64,000 nt of DNA from Muribaculaceae bacterium (GTDB lineage: Bacteria > Bacteroidota > Bacteroidia > Bacteroidales > Muribaculaceae), in NCBI GenBank assembly GCA_009775125.1, contig VSPD01000008.1, forward strand, positions 1-64,000, written 5' to 3'. The notes below the pieces were generated by a model. The model worked only from the letters and a program-made list of their open reading frames with translations. It did no database searches and had not been told where the DNA came from. Every line of letters begins with the position of its first letter. Position 1 is the first letter of the stretch. This document shows, in pieces, positions 8,554 through 17,869 of this stretch. The position numbers were made by a program, and so were the translations under genes.

Positions 8554-10302
8554 ATGAAAAAATTTTTACTCACATGCGCTGCTGTCCTCGGCATCGGAAC
8601 TTTCGCTTCCGCCGAAACAGTAACCTACACTTACAGTGAACAAGGGTTTGCCAACGCCGCCGCCCTCACTGAAATCACATATGATGGTGTGAATGTCTCA
8701 TATGCAAAAGGCTCCAACAGCAACGGCCCCGCATATTACAACACCGGTAAAGCCGGACGTCTGTATGGCGGCAACTCCATCACATTCTCCGTGGAAGAAG
8801 GTTCTACAATTACCGACATTACTTTTACTGTTGGCAACAGCAACAAATTCAACGCTGCATCCACTGCAAACGCAGGCACTTTTGATGCAACTAACGCCAA
8901 ATGGAGCGGAGAAGCTCAAACCGTAACAATTACACAAGGCGGAACCTCCGGCCATGTGCGCATTGAATCATGGACACTTACCTATACTGCCGGTGAGGCT
9001 CCTGCTGTTGCCAAGCCCGTAATCACCCCCAACGGCGGCTATGTGAAGGCCGGTGACAAGATTGCTATCGAATGTGCTACCGAAGGCGCTGAAATCTACT
9101 ACACCCTCGACGGCGACACCCCCGACAAGTCTTCCGACAAATACACAGGTGAAATCGTAGTGAACGAAACCGAAGACTTCACCCTCACAGCCGTGGCTTA
9201 TGTAGGCGAAGATGCTTCTGCCGCCGCTTCCGCCGACTTCAAGGTGATGCCCGTCCTCAACGCCATCAACGAGATATTTTTGCAAACCAAAGGCGCACAG
9301 GTTATAGTAAACGCCGAGGTTGTCGTAACCTACAAGAACGGTGCCTACAACTACGTTTACGACCTCAACCGCTCTTGCTTTGGCATGATTTACCAATACG
9401 ACTTCGTGCCCAACGTTGGCGACAAGATTGCCGCAGGCTGGACAGCTACCGTCGACAAATTCAAAGGTCTCTGGCAGTTCAAAAACCCCACAGGCTGCAC
9501 CGTGGCTGAAACCGACGTGAAACTTCCAGAACCCATGCGCACCCACGGCTACGACATCGGCTACATATCCGCATCCATGCAGTGCCAGCTCATGCGCCTG
9601 CAAGAAGTGACTTTCGCTGAAGCAACTCCCGAAGCCGCCTCGGCTTTCACCGGCACACTTGTAAACGAAGATGAACCCGAAGGCTATGTAACCGCCAACT
9701 TCTACAACCAGTTCAAAACAGCGTCTGTTGAGGCCGGCACTTACGACGTTATCGCTTACGTATCCGTACGCCAGGATTCCGACAACGACCCCGTTAAAAT
9801 CCAATTCTTCCCCGTTGCTTACGAACTTTCCGAACCGGAAGAATACAACCTCTACATCGCCGGTGAATTCAACAATTGGGATTACGACAACGCTCCCGCA
9901 ATGGAATTCGACGGTGTCGCCACCTATACCTACACAGCTGAATTCAACGGCGAGAAAGCATTCTCTATCTCCGAAGCTCTCGGCGAAGAATTTGAAAGGG
10001 CTACATTCATGACAGCCGACGGCACAGTGAAGGTTGGCGAAACCACTCCGCTCGACTTCGACTACGACGAAATCGGCAAAATCACCTTCGAAGGCGCCAA
10101 CGGCGAATACAAAATCACCGTTGTGATGAACGAGGAAACAATGACCCTCAACATCTCATCCACCTCCGGCATCGCCGACATCGAAGCAGCCGACACAGCT
10201 GCCCGCTACTTCAACCTCCAAGGCGTAGAAGTTGCCAACCCCTCCACCGGCATCTACATCCGCGTTGCAGGCGGCAAAGCCACCAAAGTCCTCGTTGACT
10301 AA
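8554..10302 (+). CDS. Secreted multi-domain surface protein with Bacteroidales C-terminal module
   Basis: A 582-residue protein with a signal peptide (residues about 1-20, ending near FASA). After a beta-rich N-terminal region comes a chitobiase/beta-hexosaminidase C-terminal-like repeat (about 155-230; YYTLDGDTPDKSS is typical of this fold). A third region (about 240-420) resembles a beta-sandwich or OB-like domain. A module near 430-540 starts YNLYIAGEFNNWD, as in carbohydrate-binding modules attached to glycan-active proteins. The last 45 residues (ARYFNLQGVEVANPSTGIYI) are the tail repeatedly found on Bacteroidales surface and secreted proteins, reminiscent of type IX secretion sorting domains. 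It is probably an exported binding or adhesin-like protein; no catalytic residues were recognised. Confidence 0.75.
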   Translation: MKKFLLTCAAVLGIGTFASAETVTYTYSEQGFANAAALTEITYDGVNVSYAKGSNSNGPAYYNTGKAGRLYGGNSITFSVEEGSTITDITFTVGNSNKFNAASTANAGTFDATNAKWSGEAQTVTITQGGTSGHVRIESWTLTYTAGEAPAVAKPVITPNGGYVKAGDKIAIECATEGAEIYYTLDGDTPDKSSDKYTGEIVVNETEDFTLTAVAYVGEDASAAASADFKVMPVLNAINEIFLQTKGAQVIVNAEVVVTYKNGAYNYVYDLNRSCFGMIYQYDFVPNVGDKIAAGWTATVDKFKGLWQFKNPTGCTVAETDVKLPEPMRTHGYDIGYISASMQCQLMRLQEVTFAEATPEAASAFTGTLVNEDEPEGYVTANFYNQFKTASVEAGTYDVIAYVSVRQDSDNDPVKIQFFPVAYELSEPEEYNLYIAGEFNNWDYDNAPAMEFDGVATYTYTAEFNGEKAFSISEALGEEFERATFMTADGTVKVGETTPLDFDYDEIGKITFEGANGEYKITVVMNEETMTLNISSTSGIADIEAADTAARYFNLQGVEVANPSTGIYIRVAGGKATKVLVD

Positions 10303-10316
10303 TTAAGCAGTAACGC

Positions 10317-10342
10317 TTAGGAACGCAAGCCTCCGGCTTGCG
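10317..10342. repeat. Short palindromic intergenic repeat
   Basis: TTAGGAAC followed by GCAAGCC TCC GGCTTGC, one unit of the family also seen at 2445, 13031 and 31054. It starts just after the stop of the secreted protein gene. Confidence 0.7.
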
Positions 10343-10349
10343 ACCTTAT

Positions 10350-10411
10350 AAGACAGAAGAACAGGAGAAACAGGAGATTAAAACCCTCCTGATTCTCCTG
10401 TTCTTCTGTCT
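10350..10411 (+). terminator. Long hairpin terminator of purine-rich repeats
   Basis: Arms of about 27 nt, nearly perfect (blocks AGACAGAAGAACAGGAG and CAGGAG pairing with CTCCTG and CTCCTGTTCTTCTGTCT), followed by TTTATATTTT. It should terminate transcription of the 8554 gene. A similar purine-rich unit recurs at 58401-58425. Confidence 0.75.
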
Positions 10412-10418
10412 TTATATT

Positions 10419-10448
10419 TTGACGAATGAAGGAAAAACATTAATTTTG
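10419..10448 (+). promoter_or_regulatory. Promoter for DUF4250 and pcrA
   Basis: TTG at 10419-10421 and TAATTTTG at 10441-10448 with 19 bp between. Transcription would begin near 10454 and the leader would include the palindrome at 10471-10491. Confidence 0.7.
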
Positions 10449-10470
10449 TAAAAAAATTAACCTTTGCCGC

Positions 10471-10491
10471 GGACGCACGAGCCGTGCGTCC
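10471..10491. repeat. Short palindromic repeat, second family (GGACGCACG/CGTGCGTCC)
   Basis: GGACGCACG and CGTGCGTCC arms around a 3-nt loop, followed by CTACA. An identical copy, including flanking CGC and CTACA, occurs at 22846-22866. Confidence 0.75.
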
Positions 10492-10527
10492 CTACATTGA
10501 TAATTCATTTTTAGATATATATTTGAA

Positions 10528-10713
10528 ATGAACTATACCGACCTTCCGGAAAATCCCGCAATGCTGCTCAGTTTCATCAACACGAAGCTGCGCGACATAT
10601 ACCCTTCGCTCGACGCCCTGTGCGACGACATGCACATCTCCCGCCCCGACCTCGAACGGCGTCTTGCCGAGGCCGGATTTGAATACTCGCCCGAATTCAA
10701 CAAATTCTGGTAA
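10528..10713 (+). CDS. DUF4250 family small protein
   Basis: A 61-residue protein, MNYTDLPENPAMLLSFINTK at the N-terminus and ending EYSPEFNKFW, which matches the DUF4250 family of small acidic proteins in Bacteroidales and Clostridia. Its function is unknown; the predicted fold is a short helix-turn-helix-like unit (residues about 28-50, LDALCDDMHISRPDLERRL). Its TAA stop is immediately followed by the ATG of the PcrA helicase (no gap), so the two are almost certainly co-translated. Confidence 0.85.
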   Translation: MNYTDLPENPAMLLSFINTKLRDIYPSLDALCDDMHISRPDLERRLAEAGFEYSPEFNKFW

Positions 10714-13032
10714 ATGGAAGACTATCTATCGCAACTCAACGACCAGCAGCGCGCTGCCGTGGAATACTGCGACGGGCCGCAACTGGTTATAGCCGGAGCC
10801 GGGTCGGGCAAGACCCGTGTGCTCACATACAAGATTGTGCACCTGATGACGCGCGGCATCGAGCCTTACCGCATCATGGCGCTCACATTCACCAACAAGG
10901 CAGCCCGCGAGATGCGCGAGCGCATCGAGACGCTTGTCGGCCCGCGCCATGCCGCGCAACTGTGGATGGGCACGTTCCACTCCATATTCTCGCGCATACT
11001 CCACCGCCATGCCGACCGCCTGGGGTTCGCCTCAAATTTCACCATCTACGACTCCAACGACTCGCGCAACCTTATCAAGATGATAATCCGCGACATGGAA
11101 CTCGACGAAAAGGCATATAAGCCGGCCACTGTGCAAAGCCTCATTTCCACGGCCAAGAACGCCCTGATAGGCCCCGACGCCTACGCCGCCGACCGCGACA
11201 TACGCGACAGCGACCGACGCGCACGCCGCGAGCGCATGGCCGAAATCTACCGCGCCTACGTCCACCGCTGCCATGTGGCCGGAGCCATGGATTTCGACGA
11301 CCTGCTCTACTACACAAATGTGCTTTTCCGCGACAATGCCGACATTTTGCGTCACTATCAGGAGTTTTTCTCCTATGTGCTTGTCGACGAGTACCAGGAC
11401 ACCAACTTTGCCCAGCACCTTATCGTGTCGATGCTGTGCGAGCAGTCGAAAGCTCTGTGTGTGGTGGGCGACGACGCGCAAAGCATATATTCGTTCCGCG
11501 GGGCCAATATCCGCAACATCCTCAACCTGCGCAACGCCTACCCCGACCTGCGCACGTTCAAGCTCGAGCAAAACTATCGCTCGACACAGAATATAATCAA
11601 GGCCGCAAACACGCTCATCGCCAAAAACGAAGAACAGATACGCAAGGAAGTGTTCTCGCGCAACGACCCCGGCGAGCGCATCGAGGTGGTGCGTTGCTAC
11701 TCCGACTTTGAGGAAGCATCGGTGGTGGCCAACCGGATAGCCTCGGTGAAACGCACCTCGGGCGATTCCTACGAGGAATTTGCCATACTGTCGCGCACCA
11801 ACGCGCAAAGCCGCGTCTTTGAGGAAGCCCTGCGCAAACGCGCCATCCCCTACCGCATCTACGGCGGCCTGTCGTTCTACCAGCGCGCCGAAATCAAGGA
11901 TGCCGTGGCCTACTTCCGCCTCAGCGTCAACCCCGACGATGACGAGGCTTTGCGCCGAGTGATAAACGTGCCGGCACGCGGCATCGGCCAGACCACCATG
12001 CAGAAAGTGACCCGCGCCGCCATCGACGAATCGGTGAGCCTCTATCATATCATAACAAACCTCGACAAGTTCGACATAGGCATCAACAAGGGCACACGTG
12101 CCAAGCTCGAAGGCTTTGCCGCGCTCATCGGCTCGTTTATCAAAGCCAATGCCGACGGCGACGACGCCCTCACTGCCGCGCGAAAGATTATTACAGACTC
12201 GCGCCTGATGGCCATGTACATTTCCGACACCACCCCCGAGAGCATTTCGAAACAAGAAAACCTCGAGGAACTGCTTAATTCGGTGCAGAGCTTCGTAACC
12301 GACCGCACCGAGGAGGGCAACACCGAAAATGTGTTCATGACCGACTTCCTCTCCGAAGTGTCGCTCGCTACCGACCAGGACCGTAGCGACGACGACTCCA
12401 ACGAAAAAGTGACTCTCATGACCATCCACGCCGCCAAAGGCCTCGAATTTTCCAATATCTTCGTTGTGGGCGTGGAGGAGGACCTTCTGCCGTCGGCCAT
12501 GAGCAAGAACTCGCCGCGCGAGATAGAGGAAGAACGCCGCCTGCTATATGTGGCAATAACGCGCGCCAAGAAATTCTGCATGATGAGCTATGCATCAAGC
12601 CGCTACCGTAACGGCCAGACCGAGATGACGAAGCCCTCGCGTTTCCTGCGCGACATCGACCCGCTGCTGCTCAACTTTGTGCAAGGCACGCCCGTGCCCT
12701 CGGTCGACCCGACTGAGCGTTACCGTGCGTCATTTCCGGGAAGCGGACAAAGCCCTTTCCGGCGCGACTATGGCACGCCTGTCACGCCCTCGCGCGGCTA
12801 TGGTCGCACCGCGCCGGCAGCTCCACGGCCATCGTCGCCTATTCCTTCTGCCGACGGTATCCACACTCCGGCCGAAGTGGACGCCGGCATGAAAATCGAG
12901 CACTCGAAATTTGGCGTGGGCGTGATTCTTAAAGTAGACACGTCGCGCTCCGACGCCACCATCGTGGTCCGCTTCAACAATGTGGACGTAAAAACCCTAA
13001 TGCTCAAATACGCGAAATTCAAAATCTTGTAG
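10714..13032 (+). CDS. ATP-dependent DNA helicase, PcrA/UvrD type
   Basis: A 772-residue superfamily 1A 3'-5' helicase used in repair and in clearing proteins from DNA. All motifs are visible: QxxA region at the start, Walker A GAGSGKT (about 26-32), Walker B VDEYQDTN (about 223), motif III GDDAQSIYSFRGA (about 252), motif V TIHAAKGLEF (about 570) and motif VI LLYVAITRAKK (about 610). The C-terminal 60 residues (MKIEHSKFGVGVILKVD) match the Tudor-like PcrA/UvrD tail that binds RNA polymerase, preceded by a Pro/Ser/Arg-rich linker. The length is slightly above the family norm. It follows the DUF4250 gene without a gap and ends just before a paired palindrome at 13031. Confidence 0.95.
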   Translation: MEDYLSQLNDQQRAAVEYCDGPQLVIAGAGSGKTRVLTYKIVHLMTRGIEPYRIMALTFTNKAAREMRERIETLVGPRHAAQLWMGTFHSIFSRILHRHADRLGFASNFTIYDSNDSRNLIKMIIRDMELDEKAYKPATVQSLISTAKNALIGPDAYAADRDIRDSDRRARRERMAEIYRAYVHRCHVAGAMDFDDLLYYTNVLFRDNADILRHYQEFFSYVLVDEYQDTNFAQHLIVSMLCEQSKALCVVGDDAQSIYSFRGANIRNILNLRNAYPDLRTFKLEQNYRSTQNIIKAANTLIAKNEEQIRKEVFSRNDPGERIEVVRCYSDFEEASVVANRIASVKRTSGDSYEEFAILSRTNAQSRVFEEALRKRAIPYRIYGGLSFYQRAEIKDAVAYFRLSVNPDDDEALRRVINVPARGIGQTTMQKVTRAAIDESVSLYHIITNLDKFDIGINKGTRAKLEGFAALIGSFIKANADGDDALTAARKIITDSRLMAMYISDTTPESISKQENLEELLNSVQSFVTDRTEEGNTENVFMTDFLSEVSLATDQDRSDDDSNEKVTLMTIHAAKGLEFSNIFVVGVEEDLLPSAMSKNSPREIEEERRLLYVAITRAKKFCMMSYASSRYRNGQTEMTKPSRFLRDIDPLLLNFVQGTPVPSVDPTERYRASFPGSGQSPFRRDYGTPVTPSRGYGRTAPAAPRPSSPIPSADGIHTPAEVDAGMKIEHSKFGVGVILKVDTSRSDATIVVRFNNVDVKTLMLKYAKFKIL

Positions 13033-13089
13033 GAACGCAAGCCTCCGGCTTGCGAATTATACCCACAAGCCGGAGGCTTGTGTTCCTAA
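13031..13089. repeat. Paired palindromic repeat (two inverted copies)
   Basis: Two family units facing each other: AGGAACGCAAGCC TCC GGCTTGC at 13031-13054 and CACAAGCC GGA GGCTTGTG with TTCCTAA at 13064-13089. Together they form one 58-nt palindrome with nearly identical outer arms. It sits in the 67-bp gap between pcrA and nspC and could act as a processing or termination hairpin. Confidence 0.75.
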
Positions 13090-13099
13090 CATAAATATA

Positions 13100-14224
13100 A
13101 TGACGACACAAAATCTGCCGACACCGTTTTATGTGGTGTATGAAGACCGCATCCGCCGCAATCTCGACCTCATCACCGACGTCGAGCATCGCGCCGGCGT
13201 AAAAATAATCATGGCGTTCAAAGCCAATGCCCTGTGGCGCACCTTCGGCATCTTCCGCGAGTACCGCAGGGCCTTCACGGCCAGTTCGCTCAACGAATTG
13301 CAACTCGGACGCGAGTTTCTTGGCACGCCGGCTCACACATACTGTCCGGCGTATACCGACGCCACCATCGACGCATACATGGCCGGCAGCTCGCATCTCA
13401 CTTTCAACTCCGTAAGCCAGGCCGAGCGTTTTCTGCCACGGCTGAAAGTGTATCCTCATGTGTCGGCCGGGCTGCGCGTCAACCCCAAATGCTCGGTGAT
13501 AGAAACCGACATCTACAATCCGGCCCTGCCCGGCTCGCGTTTCGGCATGAGCGCCGACGAACTTGGCGACACCCTGCCCCGCGGCATCGAGGGGCTTCAT
13601 TTCCACTCGCTGTGCGAGTCGTCGTCATTCGATCTCGAAAAGGTGCTCACGGCCTTTGAGGAGCAGTTCGGCCGGTTCCTGCCGAAACTGAAATGGGTGA
13701 ACATGGGCGGCGGACATCTCATGACACGCGAGGGCTACGACACCGACCACCTCGTCGGGCTGCTGCGCGATTTCCGCAAGCGTCATCCCAATCTCGACGT
13801 GATTCTCGAACCGGGAAGCGCCTTCACATGGCGCACCGGCGACCTTATCACATCTGTTGTCGACACAGTGGAGCATGATGGAGTGATCACGGCAATAATC
13901 GACGCGTCGTTTGCATGCCATATGCCCGACACGCTCGAAATGCCGTATCAGCCGCTTATCACCGAAAGCACTCCCGAAGGTATCCCCCACCGCCTTGGGG
14001 GCAACTCCTGCCTCAGCGGCGACTTCTGCGGACCGTGGAATTTTCCGCGCCGCCTTACAGAGGGCGACCGCCTCACCCTCGAGGACATGAACCACTACAC
14101 CACGGTGAAGACCACTATGTTCAACGGCATACAGCATCCCGACATAGTGCTGTGCGACAGCCGGGGCGAATGTTCCTATCTGCGACGCTACTCTTACGAC
14201 GACTATAAAAGCCGAATGTCATGA
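13100..14224 (+). CDS. Carboxynorspermidine decarboxylase
   Basis: A 374-residue fold-III PLP decarboxylase that converts carboxyspermidine or carboxynorspermidine to spermidine or norspermidine, the final step of the polyamine route used in Bacteroidales. N-terminal FYVVYEDRIRRNL and IIMAFKANALW (PLP Lys in AFKAN, about residue 40) are characteristic. Later motifs include the HFHSLCES segment (about 172), WVNMGGGH (about 200), EPGSAFTW (about 237) and the C-terminal catalytic Cys region CLSGDFCGPW. It overlaps the next gene, a GT2, by 4 nt (ATGA), suggesting co-translation. The partner carboxyspermidine dehydrogenase is not in this window. Confidence 0.93.
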   Translation: MTTQNLPTPFYVVYEDRIRRNLDLITDVEHRAGVKIIMAFKANALWRTFGIFREYRRAFTASSLNELQLGREFLGTPAHTYCPAYTDATIDAYMAGSSHLTFNSVSQAERFLPRLKVYPHVSAGLRVNPKCSVIETDIYNPALPGSRFGMSADELGDTLPRGIEGLHFHSLCESSSFDLEKVLTAFEEQFGRFLPKLKWVNMGGGHLMTREGYDTDHLVGLLRDFRKRHPNLDVILEPGSAFTWRTGDLITSVVDTVEHDGVITAIIDASFACHMPDTLEMPYQPLITESTPEGIPHRLGGNSCLSGDFCGPWNFPRRLTEGDRLTLEDMNHYTTVKTTMFNGIQHPDIVLCDSRGECSYLRRYSYDDYKSRMS

Positions 14225-15222
14225 AACCTCGTTTTTCAATCATTGTTCCCGTCTACAACCGCATCGACGAAGTGCGCGACCTGCTCGAAAGCCTCGACGC
14301 GCAGCAAACGCGCAATTTCGAGGTGGTGCTCGTCGAGGACGGTTCTTCGGAGCCGTGCCGCGGCGTGGCCGAAGAATATGCCGGGCGTATCCCCGTGAAA
14401 TATTTTTTCAAGGACAACGAGGGACGGTCAATAGCGCGCAACCACGGCATGGAACGCGCCGAAGGCGACTATTTCGTATTCTTCGACTCCGACTGCGTGA
14501 TTCCGCCCGACTATTTTACAATACTCACCGCCTCGCTCGACCGCGAGCCTCTCGACTGTTTCGGAGGCCCCGACGCCGCCCACGAGTCATTTTCCGACGT
14601 GCAGAAAGCCATCAACTACACCATGACGTCGTTTCTCACCACCGGAGGCATACGCGGAGGCAAGATACGGCTCGAGAAATTTGTGCCGCGCACGTTCAAC
14701 ATGGGTTACTCTCGGCGTGTATTCGAGCGCGTGGGAGGCTTCCGGGAGATGTTTTCCGAAGACATCGACATGTCGACACGCATCCGTCTCGCCGGCTTCT
14801 CCATCGGACTGATTGCCGATGCAAAAGTGTGGCACAAACGCCGCGTCGACTTCAAGAAGTTTTTCCGCCAGGTCTACGTGTTCGGCATGTCGCGCATCAC
14901 GCTGAAACTGCTTTATCCCGACTCGCTCAAAGCCGTGCATATGCTTCCGGCTCTTGCCGTTGTGGTCGGACTTGTGCTTGTTGCGCTCGGCATTTTTGTA
15001 AGCCCGTGGTGGCTGTTGCCCATAGGAATTTATTTTGTGGCATTATTCGCATCGGCATTAGTGAAGACAAAAAGCGTGAAGATTGCCGCCTTGGCCATTC
15101 CGGCCGCCGCTATTCAGCTCGGAGGCTACGGCACAGGTTTCATCCGCGCTTACGTAACTAAAATCATTCTTGGCCGAGGCCGCAACGAAGCCGAGGAAAT
15201 AGAAATGCGACGCGGCAAATAA
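14221..15222 (+). CDS. Membrane-anchored family 2 glycosyltransferase
   Basis: A 333-residue GT2: N-terminal FSIIVPVYNRIDEVRDLLES, nucleotide-binding VEDGSSEP (about 38), DxD-type motif FFDSDCVIP (about 87) and the acceptor region FSEDIDMSTRIRLAGF (about 178). After residue 235 come two or three hydrophobic helices (LPALAVVVGLVLVALGIFV and the following segment) that anchor it in the inner membrane. The substrate is unknown. It is translationally coupled to nspC (4-nt overlap), a linkage not obviously functional. It lies well away from the polysaccharide locus and has ordinary backbone composition. Confidence 0.85.
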   Translation: MKPRFSIIVPVYNRIDEVRDLLESLDAQQTRNFEVVLVEDGSSEPCRGVAEEYAGRIPVKYFFKDNEGRSIARNHGMERAEGDYFVFFDSDCVIPPDYFTILTASLDREPLDCFGGPDAAHESFSDVQKAINYTMTSFLTTGGIRGGKIRLEKFVPRTFNMGYSRRVFERVGGFREMFSEDIDMSTRIRLAGFSIGLIADAKVWHKRRVDFKKFFRQVYVFGMSRITLKLLYPDSLKAVHMLPALAVVVGLVLVALGIFVSPWWLLPIGIYFVALFASALVKTKSVKIAALAIPAAAIQLGGYGTGFIRAYVTKIILGRGRNEAEEIEMRRGK

Positions 15223-15230
15223 AGATTTTT

Positions 15231-15290
15231 TTAGTAATTTAAGGTCTTTAAAGTCCTTAATGACCTTAAAGTCCTTAAAGCCCTTATAAT
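15231..15290. repeat. Low-complexity tandem-like repeat (TTAAAGTCCTTAA units)
   Basis: Overlapping units of TTAAAGTCCTTAA / GGTCTTTAAAG / GACCTTAAAG fill the gap between the GT2 and radC genes. A related stretch, partly inverted, lies at 20860-20905. It encodes nothing convincing. Confidence 0.6.
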
Positions 15291-15319
15291 TCATCACTAA
15301 TACCTTATCCCTGAATAAA

Positions 15320-16003
15320 ATGATCCGCGACCTTTCGGCCGAAGAGCGTCCAAGAGAAAAGGCCATGCACGCCGGCATAAAGACGCTTACCGACATAGAA
15401 CTTATGGCCACTATTTTCGCCACCGGCGTAACGGGCAAATCGGCCGTGGACCTGGCTCGGGAGATACTTGCCGACAATGGCGGACATCTCTCGAAAGTGG
15501 CTCGTCTGTCGGTTGGCGATTTCTGCGCCAGATACAAAGGCGTGGGGCCGGTAAAGGCCATTAACCTCCTTGCCGCCCTCGAACTCGGAAGCCGCTCGGC
15601 CGCCGATGCCCGCCGTGTCGAGAATCCTCAGCTCACATCGTCGCAGGCCGTGTATGAGGTGATGCAGCCACGGTTTCGCGGGCTCAACCATGAAGAATTC
15701 TGGGTGGTGATGCTCGACCGAGGCATGAGGCTAATGAAAGAGACCCGCGTGTCGCAGGGAGGCACAGCCGCTACCGTGGTCGATGTGAAAATGATAGTGA
15801 AAGCCGTGGCCGAGACTTTGGCCTCGGCTGTGATATTATGCCACAACCACCCGTCGGGCACACTCACGCCCAGCGCGCAGGACGACAGGCTCACTACAAA
15901 GATTGTGAACGCGCTCGGATTTCTCGACGTGACGGTGGCCGACCACCTTATTTTCACCGATTCGGGATACTATTCTTACAACGACATGGGACGCATTCAC
16001 TGA
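15320..16003 (+). CDS. RadC family JAB-domain protein
   Basis: A 227-residue RadC/YeeS-type protein. The N-terminal region has a helix-hairpin-helix-like segment (about 35-85, including KYKGVGPVKAINLLAALELG). The C-terminal JAB/MPN domain carries the metal signature CHNHPSGTLTPSAQD (about 173-187) with the upstream Glu in NHEEFWVVML (about 117). Historically annotated as DNA repair, its real biochemical role remains uncertain; the metal site suggests a peptidase or nuclease-like activity. It appears monocistronic. Confidence 0.92.
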   Translation: MIRDLSAEERPREKAMHAGIKTLTDIELMATIFATGVTGKSAVDLAREILADNGGHLSKVARLSVGDFCARYKGVGPVKAINLLAALELGSRSAADARRVENPQLTSSQAVYEVMQPRFRGLNHEEFWVVMLDRGMRLMKETRVSQGGTAATVVDVKMIVKAVAETLASAVILCHNHPSGTLTPSAQDDRLTTKIVNALGFLDVTVADHLIFTDSGYYSYNDMGRIH

Positions 16004-16051
16004 ATTATTTTGATTTGAAAAACTTTTTTAACACACGCGCGTTTTAATTTC

Positions 16052-16078
16052 AAAGCGCTCCTCTATCGGAGAGCTTTA
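16052..16078. terminator. Hairpin between radC and the 16112 gene
   Basis: AAAGC(G)CTCC and GGAG(A)GCTTT arms around a 6-nt loop. There is no U-run after it, so it may be a weak terminator or a leader hairpin. Confidence 0.4.
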
Positions 16079-16111
16079 ACTTCCTGAATCATTCTTTACC
16101 ATTCATCGATT

Positions 16112-16450
16112 ATGATCAACGCAGAAGTAATAGAACAAATCTACAAACAATACAGCAAAAAGCCCAAAAGTGTCGATTTTCTTGATTTCGCCACTTTGTT
16201 TGAAAAAGCCGGAGAGCACCACGACTTGCTAATCGACCCCGAAAAAGGTGTGCTTACCATTGGCTCCATTGAGGAGGGCGCGCCCTTCCATTCTATACCT
16301 CTGCGCAATATTATCGCTTTCGTGCCTTTCGAGGAATGGGTGGCCATAGTGATGCACGCGTCGATAGTATTTCTCAACAGCCGGTCGTCGAAAGTGGCCG
16401 CGCATATCAAGCCGCTGAAAGAATCACTCTGGGATAAAATATGGAACTGA
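16112..16450 (+). CDS. Hypothetical small protein upstream of AGCS symporter
   Basis: A 112-residue soluble protein with no signal peptide. Its N-terminal half is helical and charged (IEQIYKQYSKKPKSVDFLDF), and its C-terminal half alternates hydrophobic strands (HSIPLRNIIAFVPFEEWVA). I do not recognise a family. Its final codons overlap the start of the symporter gene by 10 nt in another frame, so translation of the two is likely coupled. Confidence 0.7.
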   Translation: MINAEVIEQIYKQYSKKPKSVDFLDFATLFEKAGEHHDLLIDPEKGVLTIGSIEEGAPFHSIPLRNIIAFVPFEEWVAIVMHASIVFLNSRSSKVAAHIKPLKESLWDKIWN

Positions 16451-17856
16451 TAGATACGCTCAACGACTGGCTATGGTCGTATATCCTGATCGGAGCATTG
16501 CTGCTCGCCGCTTTTGTGTTCACGTTTTGGACGCGTGGCGTGCAAATTCGCATGCTTCCCGACATGATTCGTCTTTTATTCGCATCGAGCAAAAAAGCCG
16601 AGTTTCACGAGCATGAGGAAAGCGAGCATCAACGGCACCACACGGTGTCGTCGTTTCAGGCATTCGCCGTGTCGATAGCCGGACGTGTCGGCACAGGCAA
16701 CATCGCCGGGGTGGCCATAGCAATAGCCATGGGCGGCCCGGGCGCCGTGTTCTGGATGTGGGTTATCGCTTTTTTCGGCGCGGCCACGGCTTTTGTGGAG
16801 TCGACGCTCGGACAGCTGTTCAAAGTGCGCGGCACCGACTCTTTCCGCGGCGGCCCGGCCTATTACATCCAGAAAGGAATGCACTGCCGATGGTTTGCCG
16901 TGCTGTTTGCCATTATCATAACCCTCACTTTCGGACTTGCCTTCTGCTCCGTTCAGGCCAATACCGTGGCTATGGCAGCGCAGGATTCATTCGGGTGGAG
17001 TCCGGTGTGGGTCGGCGCCGTCCTTTCGGCGCTTACCCTTGCCGTGGTGTGGGGCGGCATACAGCGCATATCGAAATTCAGCGAGATAGTGGTGCCGGTC
17101 ATGGCTTTGGCCTATATTGTGCTTGCGCTTATAGTGATACTTCTCAATGCCGGAATGATTCCCGACGTGCTCCGCACAATAGTATATTCAGCCTTTAATG
17201 GCGACGCCGCCATAGGCGCCACCGTTGGCTCGGCCCTGATGCTCGGTATCAAGCGCGGCCTGTTTTCCAACGAGGCCGGCGAGGGTTCGGCTCCCAACGT
17301 GGCCGCTACTGCCTCCACGACACACCCTGTAAAGCAGGGGCTTATTCAGGCGCTTGGCGTGTACACCGACACTTTTCTTGTGTGTACAAGCACAGCGTTC
17401 ATAATCCTGTGGAGCGGTCTTTACGACACCGGTTCCGACGGCATAGTGCTCACCCAAGCCGCGCTCGAAAGCGAGGTAGGTCCTGCCGGAAAATATTTTG
17501 TGTCGGTTGCCATCTTCCTTTTTGCCTACACAAGCATTATCTCCAACTATTATTACGGTGAAACCAACCTCAACTTCATACGCCGCTCCAAAGCCATGAT
17601 AACTATATACCGGCTTTCGGTTGGAGCGATAGTGTTTGTGGGTTCGGTTGTATCGCTGCAAGCGGTATGGGCTGCCGCCGACTTGTTCATGGCCTTGATG
17701 ACCCTTATCAACCTTACCGCCCTTGCCTTCCTCGGCCGTTATGCCGTGCGATGCCTGAGCGACTACCGCCGTCAGCTCCGCAAGGGTGTCGACCCCGTCT
17801 ACCGTCGCTCGTCCATTCCGGAAATCGCCTCCGAGACGGAATGTTGGCCGGAATAA
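16441..17856 (+). CDS. Alanine/glycine:cation symporter (AGCS) family protein
   Basis: A 471-residue inner-membrane transporter with about ten hydrophobic helices. Family hallmarks are the early GRVGTGNIAGVAIAIAMGGPGA segment (about 80-100), AFVESTLGQLFKVR (about 118) and the central FSNEAGEGSAPNVAATA stretch (about 277-293), which forms the substrate and sodium site in AGCS proteins. It should import small amino acids such as alanine or glycine with sodium or protons. It is coupled by a 10-nt overlap to the small gene before it and ends just ahead of a strong terminator. Confidence 0.93.
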   Translation: MELIDTLNDWLWSYILIGALLLAAFVFTFWTRGVQIRMLPDMIRLLFASSKKAEFHEHEESEHQRHHTVSSFQAFAVSIAGRVGTGNIAGVAIAIAMGGPGAVFWMWVIAFFGAATAFVESTLGQLFKVRGTDSFRGGPAYYIQKGMHCRWFAVLFAIIITLTFGLAFCSVQANTVAMAAQDSFGWSPVWVGAVLSALTLAVVWGGIQRISKFSEIVVPVMALAYIVLALIVILLNAGMIPDVLRTIVYSAFNGDAAIGATVGSALMLGIKRGLFSNEAGEGSAPNVAATASTTHPVKQGLIQALGVYTDTFLVCTSTAFIILWSGLYDTGSDGIVLTQAALESEVGPAGKYFVSVAIFLFAYTSIISNYYYGETNLNFIRRSKAMITIYRLSVGAIVFVGSVVSLQAVWAAADLFMALMTLINLTALAFLGRYAVRCLSDYRRQLRKGVDPVYRRSSIPEIASETECWPE

Positions 17857-17869
17857 TTAACTTATATGA

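Noticed and set aside
11032..12429. 465-codon minus-strand frame opposite pcrA
   Set aside because: Antisense shadow of the helicase gene, with no recognisable motifs.
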